From Berberis thunbergii (lineage: Eukaryota; Streptophyta; Magnoliopsida; Ranunculales; Berberidaceae), in the NCBI GenBank assembly GCA_003290165.1, contig QNQO01006212.1:62001-126000 (forward strand): a DNA stretch of 64,000 nt, written 5' to 3'. A program made the translations under genes and the position numbers. The notes below the pieces were generated by a model. It made no database searches. It was not told the DNA's origin and saw nothing but the letters and a program-made list of their open reading frames with translations. This document shows, piece by piece, positions 14,345-25,500 of the stretch (the stretch's first letter is position 1; each line of letters begins with the position of its first letter).

Positions 14345-14995
14345 TGTACACCTTAGTAGAGGATGACACTATCTGTGAGTGGGTAATTATGTATAAAACA
14401 TCTTACTCAAGACTACTTAAATTCGTTTAAGTTTAGTGAACTGGTCAACAGACCACACAAGCAAAATGCCTCAATAGAGGATCACACCTCAGTAGAAGAT
14501 GAAACTCTTAGTGAGTGAGTAATTCAATGCATAGAAACAGCTTACTCACGACTACTTAAATTCGTTTAAGTTTAGTCAAGTGGTCAACAGACCGCATAAG
14601 CAAAATGTCTCAGTAGAGGATGAAATCATTCTCAGTGAATGGGTAATTCAATGCTTAAAAGCATCTTACTCAAGACTACTTAAATCCGTTTAAGTTTTGT
14701 CAAGTAGTCAATATACCACACAAGCAAAATGCCTCAGTAGAGGATAACACTCTCAGTGAGTGGGTAGTTCAATGCATAAAAACATCTTACTCAAGACTAC
14801 TTAAATCCTTTTAAGTTTAATTAAGTGATCAATAGACCACACAAGTCAAATGCCTCAGTAAAGGATCACACCTCAATAGAAGATGTCACTATTCGTGAGT
14901 GGGTAGTTCAATCAATCAATCACCGAGCATATAATCATCTTACTTGGGACTATTTCAATCTCTTTAAGTTTTATCAAATGGTTAGCAGATCACAC
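14345..14995 (+). repeat. Tandem repeat, five units of about 115-150 bp
   Basis: Each unit contains CCTCAGTAGAGGAT, GTGAGTGGGTAATTCAATGC, CATCTTACTCAAGACTACTT, CGTTTAAGTTTAGT and GACCACACAAGCAAAATG. Unit starts fall near 14345, 14460, 14598, 14722 and 14844. The last unit is the most divergent. The array lies within the Tat-like element between the integrase and RT remnants. Tandem arrays in this position are known from Tat/Ogre-type elements. No frame is conserved across units. Confidence 0.85.
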
Positions 14996-15204
14996 AATAT
15001 TTTCATGCAATTTCCAAGATAAATATATTTGAATCCATGATTAATTTTATCAAGTTATGCTTAAATTCCGACTTAAGCATATTGAAAATTCATGAAAGAG
15101 GTCAATCAAGCTTTTGTGCCCTTAATGTAAATATTTCTAAGTCAAAAGACAAACTGACATACACAAAGTTTAGAGATCGTAAAAGCAAAGAAGACCACTA
15201 CTTG

Positions 15205-15620
15205 GCATGAAGCCATCATCAACTCCAAAAGAAATTGAAAGTCTCACTAGTATAGCAGTAGCTTTGAATCGATTCTTGAGTAGATCAGCAGACAAATCCA
15301 GAAGATGACTTATACATCTACTTGGCAATTTCAAATGTAGCAGTTAGCTCAATTCTCATCAGCGAAGAAGTGAGTCACAACTTCCTCCCAGATGCTTGTA
15401 AAAAAACTCATGAAATGGCGGGACAGAGTTGAGCCAATACCACTTGACCTACTGGATGGGGACAACTTTAAAGGCTCAAACTTTAGTAGAATTCATTCTC
15501 TCCTCAACTGGGGAAACAAAGTCAGCCAGCAGATTAGTGTATCGTTTTTCAATAAATGAAGACTCCTCAACTCATGCTGAAATAGGGGCAGGTCAGCCTA
15601 AGAATATGTGACATTTATAG
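15205..15620 (+). pseudogene. Reverse transcriptase/RNase H remnants
   Basis: The stretch near 15208 reads PSSTPKEIESLTSIAVALNR and then FLSRSADKS, the connection after the RT palm of Tat-type polymerases. The frame at about 15441-15530 reads LTYWMGTTLKAQTLVEFIL, the RNase H segment normally containing KAQALADF. The RT catalytic region is missing. These fragments are downstream of the integrase fragment, the reverse of normal pol order. Confidence 0.7.
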
Positions 15621-15992
15621 GGGGATGGGTCGTCAAATCGCCAGGATGCCGGAATATGACTTGTTTTATTCACCTAAGGATGATCCTCTATCTGGCAAAG
15701 TCCAAGAGCCCATGAAATGACTATGTATGAGTCATCCGGTAGATCACCTCATCTGCAGCAAAAAGTTCTACATGTAGATCATTTTGTCTCCAACAGACTA
15801 CATTTCTACAATAGCAGAACCCTCTGCATGTAGATCATTTACTTGTATCAATAGAGACAGATAAGTCAGTAAATCATGAGCATTCTACTTCTATTTTGGT
15901 GGGGCTCCTTAGTAAAAATACATCTCCTCTGCTTTTGAGTAAGAAGGGAAATAAAAACGGTCAGCTAAAAAACAAATGGGATGAGGGGCGTT

Positions 15993-16598
15993 TGTGGGAA
16001 CCAAAAATATTTTTTGGCCCAACAAGATAAGGAAACCCAAAGATTTGGGCTATTTCCGAGAAGTTCGAAAATTACCCACGAAAGTTATAAATAGAGAAAG
16101 CCAAAGTTTTGGCCCAATGCAGCCCATGTTTGGGACCAGTACAGCTTAGCAGAACACTCTTTTCTCAACAAATGAGTAGTGTTCAGCGCTTCCACTATGC
16201 CCAGCTGCACAAGCGTTCAGGAAAGGTGTCTCCAAACAAAAAGTTACAACCATCAACGGGAGGTTACAACTATCTACGGAAGTTACAACTACCTAAAAGA
16301 AGTTACAACCTTCTGCAAGCAAATGACCCACTTGTCTATCACGCTTCTCACTAATCTGCCACAAGTCTCACTCATCTGCTAGTAGCTTACTCATTCTGCC
16401 TATATAAATAGCCAAACACAAAGTCATCTAGAAGTAACTTTTTCTTTATTCACAATTTTTTATTCAAATATAGATAAATAAATATTTTCCTAAAGGCATT
16501 GCTCTAACTTTGACATCAAAGTTCCCATGACAGGCACCACATCGGTCTTCATCTTATGCAAATTGTTTCACGTGATCCGATGGAAATTTGCATCCACA
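15993..16598 (+). repeat. 3' LTR of the Tat-like element
   Basis: Begins TGTGGGAACC after a purine-rich tract and ends CATCCACA. It carries the same TATATAAATA box (16401-16410) as the 5' copy. Divergence between the two LTRs is obvious by eye, so the insertion is not recent. Confidence 0.85.
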
Positions 16599-18315
16599 AC
16601 CATCGTCAACCTCGCCTTTTTATCTCTATCTTCCCCTCTAATGCGCTGCCTAGTTTGCGCTATTGTCGTTAGATCTTTCTGGTTTTCTTTTCTTTTATTT
16701 TCAATCAAGCGCAACGCAACCTAGTTAATAAAAAGATAGCTGATCTCCGAAGGTTTTTGACAATATATCATTATTGTGTGTGAACACTGAACACTAATAA
16801 GCAAGAATCTCTGCATTCTATCTTTCTTTTCTTGTTTTTTGTTGAAGTTGCATTCTATCATTGAAGGGTATCTAAAGATTGTAATTTGGCTGGCAATATG
16901 GGCAATGCTGATGACATTTACTTGTATGTGGATTGGGGTGGGAAATCCAACCACATTGAAAAAGAGAAGATTCAGTGGTTATTGTCATAAAAAAGAGATT
17001 CCCACCAATTTTATTAGAAAAATTATCAAATCTTCCAACTCATGATCTTTTGAATGTCACTAATCACTTTGGACTAGTGACCCATATTTCATTTCTCACA
17101 AGAAAATGAAATGTATGGTTTACGGGACCTAAGAAAACGACTATTCTACTCTTCAATCATCCTTGTTTTTCAGATAACTTAAAATAAGTACTTCAACCTA
17201 ACATTCCTTTATTCGTATTCAAATATGATTGCGTATATGTTATACTAACAAACTTATTTTCGACATTATCCTGGAAAAATAAAAATATAACGTTCATTGT
17301 CGACCAATCTCACTTTCTAAATTCTAGCCCCCCATTTTATTTTATGGTGAATCTATTAGATATATAAATGCAAAAGCTGGTTTCTGAAGGTTCTCAAGCT
17401 TTGAATCAGAGCATTTGAAGTTGATATATAAAAGCTAAATGAAATGTCAGATGGTTAGAGTTTTCATCTTTCAAATGGGTCTGTAAATCTTTTCAAAATA
17501 CGAAAGGCTGGAGGCATCAAATTTACGGTTCTCATTCGAATTAATTTGCCATATTGGGAGACAAAGAATGGTATCCCTGTCAAATAAATTCCCTTACCCT
17601 TTGGGCCTTCTGTAATGGTAGTTGCGGTTTGGTTTTCCTCCAAGGTTCCTTGTTTTATTTATTTACCAGTGTACTAACCTTATTAGATATGTTAAGATGT
17701 GAGCGAAAAAATAAAATAGAAAACATTTAACTACAAGGTGATTTCATTCAGGGAAAATTCTAGGGGTCGAGGGAGGGAACGAGGGAGGGAGCGAGGGATG
17801 GGGTGGTAGCCACTCATCCGCCCCGAGATAAGCGCCATCGCGCATCTCCAATCTGATGCGCTTATCTCGAGGCGAATGGGTGGTTACCACCCATCCCTCG
17901 CCCCTTTTCCCTCGCTCTGTAGCAAAGCTCTTCATTCAGTTTAAGCAGCAGCAAATACATGCGGAATGATAGTAGGGACTTGAGTGTGGAATTGCTTGAC
18001 TGGATACGTTTCTGATTCGAATTGAGTACTTGAATTAGTGTCATAGGGTTTCAGTGAGTCGCTTTCGAGTTTCATTCAAGTCCTTGTTGTCCATCCAATA
18101 CATGGTTGTTGTTGTCAATGGTTTCGGTGACTAACCAAAATAAATTCTGTTCTTACTTTTAATCAAAATAGATAAATTTCAATACGATTTCTGCTTCTTG
18201 ACAATCTCTCATTTAGAAACCCCACTGCACACTCACTGTTTCAAAAGAAATTAACAAACAGCTATCGACTACAGATGCTTTTTCGATTCCTTCCAAGTTT
18301 CAACAATGTCAAATA
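16599..18315. other. Spacer with one foldback repeat
   Basis: No gene recognised. Open frames of 60-80 codons lack domains. A GC-rich foldback element lies at 17757-17926 and is listed separately. Confidence 0.5.
17757..17926. repeat. Foldback (hairpin) element, copy 1
   Basis: Starts ATTCTAGGGGTCGAGGGAGG and folds back on a right arm ending CCCTCGCTCTGTAGCAA. The inner arms, CGAGATAAGCGC and GCGCTTATCTCG, pair well. The terminal ATTCTA...GTCGAGG motif is shared with the copies at 24949-25095 and 47435-47612. It has no coding capacity and belongs to one MITE-like family. Confidence 0.7.
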
Positions 18316-18324
18316 ACTCTGCAG

Positions 18325-19575
18325 TAGGGGTGGGCACGGGACGGGATGGGATGAGATATACCTATCCCTATCCCATCCCGTTCATACGGGATTGGGACGG
18401 GACGGGAAAAATCTCATCCCGACCTCGTCCCATCCCAAACTGGTTCGTGATGGGACGGGACGGGATCAGTATACTAATCTGGACATATCAACTAGAATAC
18501 ATTCTGAACATATCAAATCATAAAACAACTGGAAGAACGTTTACTGCCCTAATCTACCACAGCATGGAGCCCTATAATTGGGGTGGGACTGGGAGCATTA
18601 GCACATTGCCCTGCATTGTGCCCCAAGGATAGAACCTGTGACAACATTTGATCCCAAAGTGCTATAGTTTTGGCATTTGATTTTTCTTACAGTTTTGGTA
18701 TCGGACAGAACTCATTCAATAAGGAAAAAAAATATATATGTAAGAAGAACGCATAATGGGACCGACCTCTTATAATCAAATATATGTCTATCATCACAAA
18801 GATAAACCGGATCTCACATAACAACAACACTGACCGTCCACAATGACAAATTTTCAATGGCGAATTACTACAAACCATTTCAGAATTGTATTTGCTAGAC
18901 GCCTCTGATTTAAAGTTTTGGTATTTATAGTACAATCTTACACTAAATTTGACTAAAAAGGTTTGAGCATCTGTTATTGAAAGGACCTTCAATTCATTGC
19001 ACAGTCTGATCATGAAAACACAACTGCCTGCTGGACCATTTATCCAATTAAGAAACTATTGCCGCATTTTCAGATGTTTCATTTTCTTGAATAGGTACTT
19101 GGTATTGGATATCATCATTTCCATTAGCAATTTCTAATGAACTAGCAGGGTCTCCCTTCTCTCTGTTACAGGCAAACACATAGTGAAACAAAATGTAATA
19201 TCACACATATGGGCGAAATAACATGGAGAGAACATATTAGCCCGAAAAATAAAGACATTATAGAGAACATACGTTAGAGAATAGATGACGAGTCCCACAG
19301 CCACAACAACAATAATTAATATCCAAACAATCCTAAAATAAATCAGTGAATTTGTATGGGCATCCACAATCCTAAAATAAATAAATAAATAAAAATATTA
19401 ATAATTAATATTAAAAAATTAGTTCGGGACGGGATGGGATTGGCGGGATTGAAAATCTTCATCCCATCTCATCCCATTCTAGATCGGGACGGGATGGGAT
19501 TGAGATGAAATTATTCAATCCCATTAAGACCCGAAAAAATCGGGACGGGATCGCGAGATGGGATGCTCACCCCTA
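18325..19575. mobile_element. Non-autonomous hAT element, GGGTGGGCA family, copy 2
   Basis: This 1251-bp element is bounded by TAGGGGTGGGCA and TGCTCACCCCTA, with a perfect 8-bp duplication ctctgcag at 18317-18324 and 19576-19583. Both ends carry GGGACGGGATGGGAT-type arrays. The middle shows no transposase. It is inverted relative to copy 1. Its insertion site is the left boundary of the MITE at 19583-19800. Confidence 0.92.
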
Positions 19576-19582
19576 CTCTGCA

Positions 19583-19800
19583 GGGATCGGAGGGGCTCCT
19601 TGGCAGGAAGCACAGGATGAGGTTCTGTGCACAGATATGAGCCATCGGATCTGATCCAACGGCTCAGATCGATGAATTTCAAAAAAAATTAAATCTTTTT
19701 TTTAAAATCCATCGATCTGAACCGTTGAATCAGATCCGACGACTCAGATCTATGCACAGAACCTCCTCCTATGCTTCCTGCGCAGGAGCCCCCCGAATTC
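19583..19800. mobile_element. hAT-type MITE with long inverted arms
   Basis: Nearly the whole 218 bp forms two arms (GGGGCTCCTTGGCAGGAAGC against GCTTCCTGCGCAGGAGCCCC; CAGATCGATG against CATCGATCTG) around an A/T-rich loop. An 8-bp duplication actctgca lies at 19801-19808. Its left partner is at 18316-18323, now separated by hAT copy 2. The element's first base is shared with the duplication made by that hAT. The MITE is therefore older than copy 2. Confidence 0.8.
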
Positions 19801-19808
19801 ACTCTGCA

Positions 19809-22444
19809 TTGTGCCGGTATCAAGAGCTGTCATGTTCTTACATAAACCCATTTATTGCAAGTAATCTGCATTGAAGTTTGTGCCAATACATACCTCCATG
19901 CATCATTAATGTTTTGCATACACTTGCAATTGCATATGTATCGAATCAATGTAGCTGACATAGTATTCTGTATTTGGAATTAACAAAATAAGCGGTCTAA
20001 TTCTGCTCTTACAGTCCATTATATATTAATCGGCACACTATGTTCTCTATTAAATAAATGGTTATGAGAATATCATGTGGAAGCTAAACATAGAATATAA
20101 CAAGGAAAGTAACCATGTCGCATGTAGGATTTGAAGTTAAAACGTGGGGGACAAAATATAGGTCGTTCAGTTGATAGGTTATGGAATTAAAAATCCAACT
20201 CACCTTCCAAAAAAAAATATATATATATATATATATAACAAGGAAATGGACCGGACTGTCCCATTCGGAATCAAGAAAAATTAGGTTTGTCGCCTGCATG
20301 TGCCAAATATAGTCCGTATCAGGTGTCTTTTAGGTCGGGTAGCAAAGATTAGTCATGGATTGATGATCTTTAATTATTATTATTATTAAGACACGAGATT
20401 GTAGTAGTCAAACTTAATTTAATTAGATTCCATAACTTGAACACCATCTCTTTAATAATACATGTGCTGAGATCTTTGCTTTGTCTCTGCAAACTAATAC
20501 ATGACATGAAAATAATTGATTTCTTCTTCTTTATTATTACTATTGTTTTTTGTTACGGTAACTTCTTCATGGATTGATCTTTACATGAGAATGGATAATT
20601 TTCAGTTAATCCAGTACGAGGATATATGTTTCCTCGTACTAGAATTCTTACAATACTTTACAAATGCGCCATTAGTTACTATACCGCGAATGTTATGTTT
20701 TTACCTATTAAATGTAAAATGTGTAACTGATTAATTTTTCTCAATTCAGTTTTCTATCACAACACTTTTATTCACTCATTTTTAATGAAGTTAAACAATA
20801 CTCACACTTCATAATTAGAAGACCAGAGTTTTTTAGCCAGTTGGAAAATGGTCTTTATCCATAATTAGAAGTAGAAAATTGTTTATCTACATAGGTATTT
20901 TGGCAGCTAAGTTATTTTCTTTAGATAACATTTTAAATGGAATATTATCATAAAATTAAATACAAAATCAAAGTTTAGTTGTCAGGGAACAACAATCATC
21001 AATTTTTTTTTATTTTTTTAAGAGCATTAAAAAGTTATTTGAGTAAACTTTATTTAAATGTCAATTTTTAGTGAGTTATTTTTTTGAGTGTGGATAAGAT
21101 GGTTCGCGGACCATGGAGTAGCTTCTATGGTCTATAAGCTAGATTTTCGCCACCTCTCTATTTAACCCAAGTTAATTTCCACACTAACTGAAATTTATAT
21201 ATAATTAATAAGGTCCTTATGATTAATTTTAGAAAACAATTAAGAAACCCCTTAAACTTGGAAAGTTAACAATTAAATTATTTTCCAACTAAAGGAGAAG
21301 AAGAATACGCTAAGCTCCCATATGTCAAATGCTTTGTTTTTTTGTTTTTTTTTTAAATAATTTAAATTGTTAAGTTTCCAATTTAAAAAGTTTTCTAAAA
21401 TTAATCAGAATGATCTTATTATTTATATATAAGTTCCTGTTAGTGTGGAAATTAACTTGAATTAGATAGACGAGGTGATGAAAATCTAGTTTATGGACCA
21501 TTTGATCCGCACTCTTTTTTGATGGAGCAAAGACTAATATACGGTATAGCGTTTGACTGAAAGTTGACTAGCTTTGACCACAAATGTAGAATTTTTTTTT
21601 TTCAACACATTCAAATAAGATGAATCACCTTCATAAAAGGATGATTGAATGGTCGCAACGTCGAAATAACAAGCTTATTCTTTGTTCAATCAAATAAAAA
21701 AAACTACGCAAAGCACGCCATACCAGTCACTAAACTAGTGAATCCTGAACAATATCTCAATGGAGAAAATTAAGTTGATCCATAAGAATTTTCTGAGATC
21801 AATGTCTACCTCCATTAACCCCACAAAAGAAAAATCACATAATCAAAGTGTATATTCACCAAAAATCCAGTTCAATTCAAAACAACAAAAGCCTCTAAAA
21901 ATTTCACACCAACATTGTCCAAGAACATGGTGAACAAGACGATGATACAACAATCTCTTCTGTTTTCCTTTGACGACTGCCATGAAAAAAACTTTATCAA
22001 CCATATCAGATTCTACGCTGTAAATTGTAAATCGATACAAAACCCTATTATGAAAAGAGAAATGTATTTCTCTTGTTCTCCTTCGTATCGATCAAGGAGA
22101 TGTTGAGCAACGTAAAATCATCAGCATTTGACCATATTTCGATCATCGGTCAACTCTCTGGTCAGAAGTACGTTGATTTTGTTTCAAATGAAAAAACAAA
22201 GTCAAAAAACTCGAGACGTTTAATGTTTACAAAAGTCAGCTCTGACCAGGATGTAATCCTACGTGGCAAGATACAACATAACACTTATCACTTCCAGTTC
22301 CACCTGATCATATAGTGTTCAGTAAGCCTCACTTGATCAAATGTGTAATGTTATTCGCTCTCCAATTATCATATCGTACGAGAAATTCAAAATACCAGCA
22401 ACAGCTTAAACCGCCACTCTGTCCCTCTGTCTCCCTGAAAACCT
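19809..22444. other. Spacer upstream of the sulfate transporter
   Basis: No gene recognised. It holds an (AT)n run at about 20217-20237 and the foldback element at 21086-21514. The last few hundred bases are presumably the transporter's promoter. I did not identify any sulfur-response element with confidence. Confidence 0.5.
21086..21514. mobile_element. Long-arm foldback MITE
   Basis: Left arm GAGTGTGGATAAGATGGTTC and right arm ATGGACCATTTGATCCGCAC(TC) are inverted copies. Further matching blocks extend inward: TTAATTTCCACACTAAC against GTTAGTGTGGAAATTAA, and TTAATTTTAGAAAAC against GTTTTCTAAAATTAA. Each arm spans nearly 200 bp. T-runs on both sides may be the target duplication. There is no coding capacity. 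Confidence 0.75.
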
Positions 22445-22452
22445 CTATAAAT
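22445..22452 (+). promoter_or_regulatory. Probable TATA box of the sulfate transporter gene
   Basis: CTATAAAT lies 88-95 bases upstream of the ATG at 22540. This is a fitting distance for transcription to start near 22475-22485 with a leader of about 60 bases. Confidence 0.6.
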
Positions 22453-22539
22453 TTGAACCAAATTTGTGTAGTTTTCAACAACGGCTCTGTGTAATCTTTT
22501 TTTATATTCATCTTCTTGCAAGAAACACACACTATAGAA

Positions 22540-25500
22540 ATGGTTGGAGGAAGCTCAAACCGAGTCGACGTAGACGATGAAACTGGTGTTAGAATCTCCA
22601 TACAAGACCCCAATAGTATTGTACCACCCCCCATGGAGATGGAGATCCATAAAGTTTGCCTACCACCAAACAAAACCACAATCCAAAAACTAAAACATCG
22701 GCTTTCGGAGATTTTCTTCCCTGACGATCCCCTCCATAAGTTCAAGAACCAAACTTCCTTACAAAAACTCCTCTTGGGTCTTCAGTATTTCTTCCCTATC
22801 TTTCAATGGGCACCTCAGTATAGTCTGAAGCTGTTCAAGTCTGATGTCATTTCTGGTCTCACCATTGCAAGTTTGGCAATCCCTCAGGTTAGATGATGAA
22901 CATGAAGATGTTTTTTTTCGATTTCTCTATCTTATTATTTATGTTTTGGTGTCTTTGTGTTAATGAATTTGAACAACTTATTTTTGGATGTTTTGTGAGT
23001 CAGGGTTTTTAAAGTAATGGTTTTTCTTGGCTTATTTGAAATGTTTTTTTGTTATGGTCTCTCAGAACCAAACCTACTGCTGTCTATCCATGAACTTATC
23101 TTGATCATTGAGTCCTCAAAATGAAATTTGGTTTCTCAAAACCGACTTCTGATGAGCTTATTTGCAATGAAATGGATTTCTGAAAATTTGAAGACTTTTC
23201 AAGAAGATTTTCAGAAAAAAAAAAAATTTAATAAAAAGGACACTAACAGCTCTAGTAGTCTTTTTTTTTTTTAATTCAACTTGCAAAAATGGAAGTGGGG
23301 TTTCATGTTTTGCATTTTTATCTTAAAGCAAGATTTCATCTTTAGAAAGATTTTCAGTGCAGGAATTGTTTATAGATTTTTTGGGGTAATGGAAACCCAA
23401 AAAACAAAGCTCTTCTGTTTTCAATCCATCAAGAAACAGAGTTTTGTAAATTGTAATTCAAAGAATTGCCTCAAAAGAGTCTTTGTTATAGCAAGTTTTC
23501 ACTCAAAATAGTCTGGTTGGGTATCTCTTGGTGGTTCTGATGAGATTAATTTCATGGTTTCAGGGTATTAGCTATGCAAAGCTAGCAAATTTGCCACCGA
23601 TTATTGGCCTATGTGAGTATCAATTCACATCAACACTTTCACTGCAAATTGTCCATATGTGTTCTTCCTTTTTCTTTGTGTATTCTCAATGGGTTGTGTC
23701 TGAATTGGGTTTTTGGTGCAGATTCCAGCTTTGTTCCACCATTCCTATATGCCATTCTTGGAAGTTCAAGACATCTAGCCGTCGGTCCTGTCTCTATTGC
23801 ATCTCTAGTAATGGGTTCGATGCTAGAAGAGGCGGTGTCACCCATCGACAACCCAAACCTCTATCTGAAACTAGCCTTCACTTCCACCTTCTTTGCTGGT
23901 GTATTCCAATCTTCCTTAGGACTACTCAGGTAAAAAAAAAACACCAAACATGTTAAAACCATTATTAGCTACTTATCATAAAAACAACCCTTTAACAAAT
24001 CAATACACAATCATTCACTTATAGTGTCAAATCAATTGAAACATCAATCATATGGTCTTGATTTTTTTCCATGTCATTCATAAATTATGAATTATGACTT
24101 TAATGCATTCAGAACAATGCAGTGTTTTGATTTGGATCTATTTACAGATTAGGATTCATAATCGATTTCCTCTCAAAGGCGACATTAATTGGATTCATGG
24201 CTGGGGCAGCAGTGATTGTGTCCTTGCAACAATTGAAGGGATTGCTTGGGATTACTCATTTTACAACTATGATGCAAATTGTTCCTGTAATTTCTTCTGT
24301 TTTCAAAGAAACAAAGGAGGTAAGAAAGAAAACTACAAACTAAAACTTAAAACTTCATATAAACATTCACCATAATTATCAATGTAATTTGGTGTTTCAG
24401 TGGTCTTGGCAAACTATTGTGATGGGGTTGAGCTTCTTGATCTTCCTACTTATAACAAGGCAAATTGTGAGTCCTTTTTAATTTATTTGGTTTATTATCA
24501 CTTTTTCTCGCTGATTTCCATCGTTACAAGTCTTAATAAGTGCTTATTTTCTCTTTATGTATGTAGAGTATAAGGAAACCAAACCTATTTTGGGTTTCTG
24601 CAGCAGCTCCCTTGACATCCGTGGTGTTATCAACTGTTATAATCTTCACCTTCAAAGCTCATATTAAAGGAATATCCACAGTAAGTCGATCATGTTGAAA
24701 CAAAAGAAGAAATTTTTTATTTTTTTTGGCTAAACTTTCTGGTCCTAATTATTGCTGTTTTTGTGGTTAAACAGATAGGACATCTGCAAAAGGGTTTGAA
24801 TCCACCTTCAGCAAACATGTTATATTTCCATGGAGCTTTTCTATCCCTTGCTCTGAAAACAGGCCTTATAACTGGAATTCTCTCTCTCACTGTAAGTCCT
24901 GAGAAAACTTTTCCTAAATAACTTCCTTCTATATATAAATTACGGGAAATTCTAAATGTCGAGGGAGTGGGCGAGGAAATCATAGAGGGGGGACCGTCCA
25001 TCCCCAGGGAAGCGTGCCATCAGATTTCATGCGCACATCCTGGGGGATGGACGGTCCCCCCCGCTGATTTCCTCACCCACTCCCTTGACAGGCAGCCTCA
25101 CTCATAAATTATTATGTGGGTATAAAACCCAAGACATGGGAGTTAAACCACTACAGTCTTAACCATTCAACCAGGTTACCGTCGTTGGCTTTTCCGCAGT
25201 TTTTGTTATAATCTTCAATCATATGAACCTAAAACTCCTTTAAGATTGCAATTTCTCTCCTGAAGTTATCACAATTACATTTACAACTGATAATTTTCAA
25301 CTTTTATACGTCTTTCTGAAAATTTTATTAACATAACACTTGTTTTTACCAACTATTTGACTTCTTTTTCAACAAAAAAGACTCATTAACATCCTTTTTC
25401 AACCTGGTCTACTGCCGCGTTCTACTGTATTTACAAGTTACTAATTTCCTATAATAATTAATTTACCTTTATAACAGTCAATCAAAAACTGAATTAGTTG

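Noticed and set aside
22516..22539. Upstream in-frame start for the sulfate transporter
   Set aside because: The codon at 22516 is TTG, not ATG; the ATG at 22540 is the first in frame and fits the TATA box distance.
25095..25190. tRNA-like or SINE-like stretch in the sulfate transporter intron (GGTTGAATGGTTAAGA on the - strand)
   Set aside because: It resembles a pol III A box, but a proper B box, tail and duplication are lacking. Similar short stretches near 49950-50100 and 50560 are also too weak.
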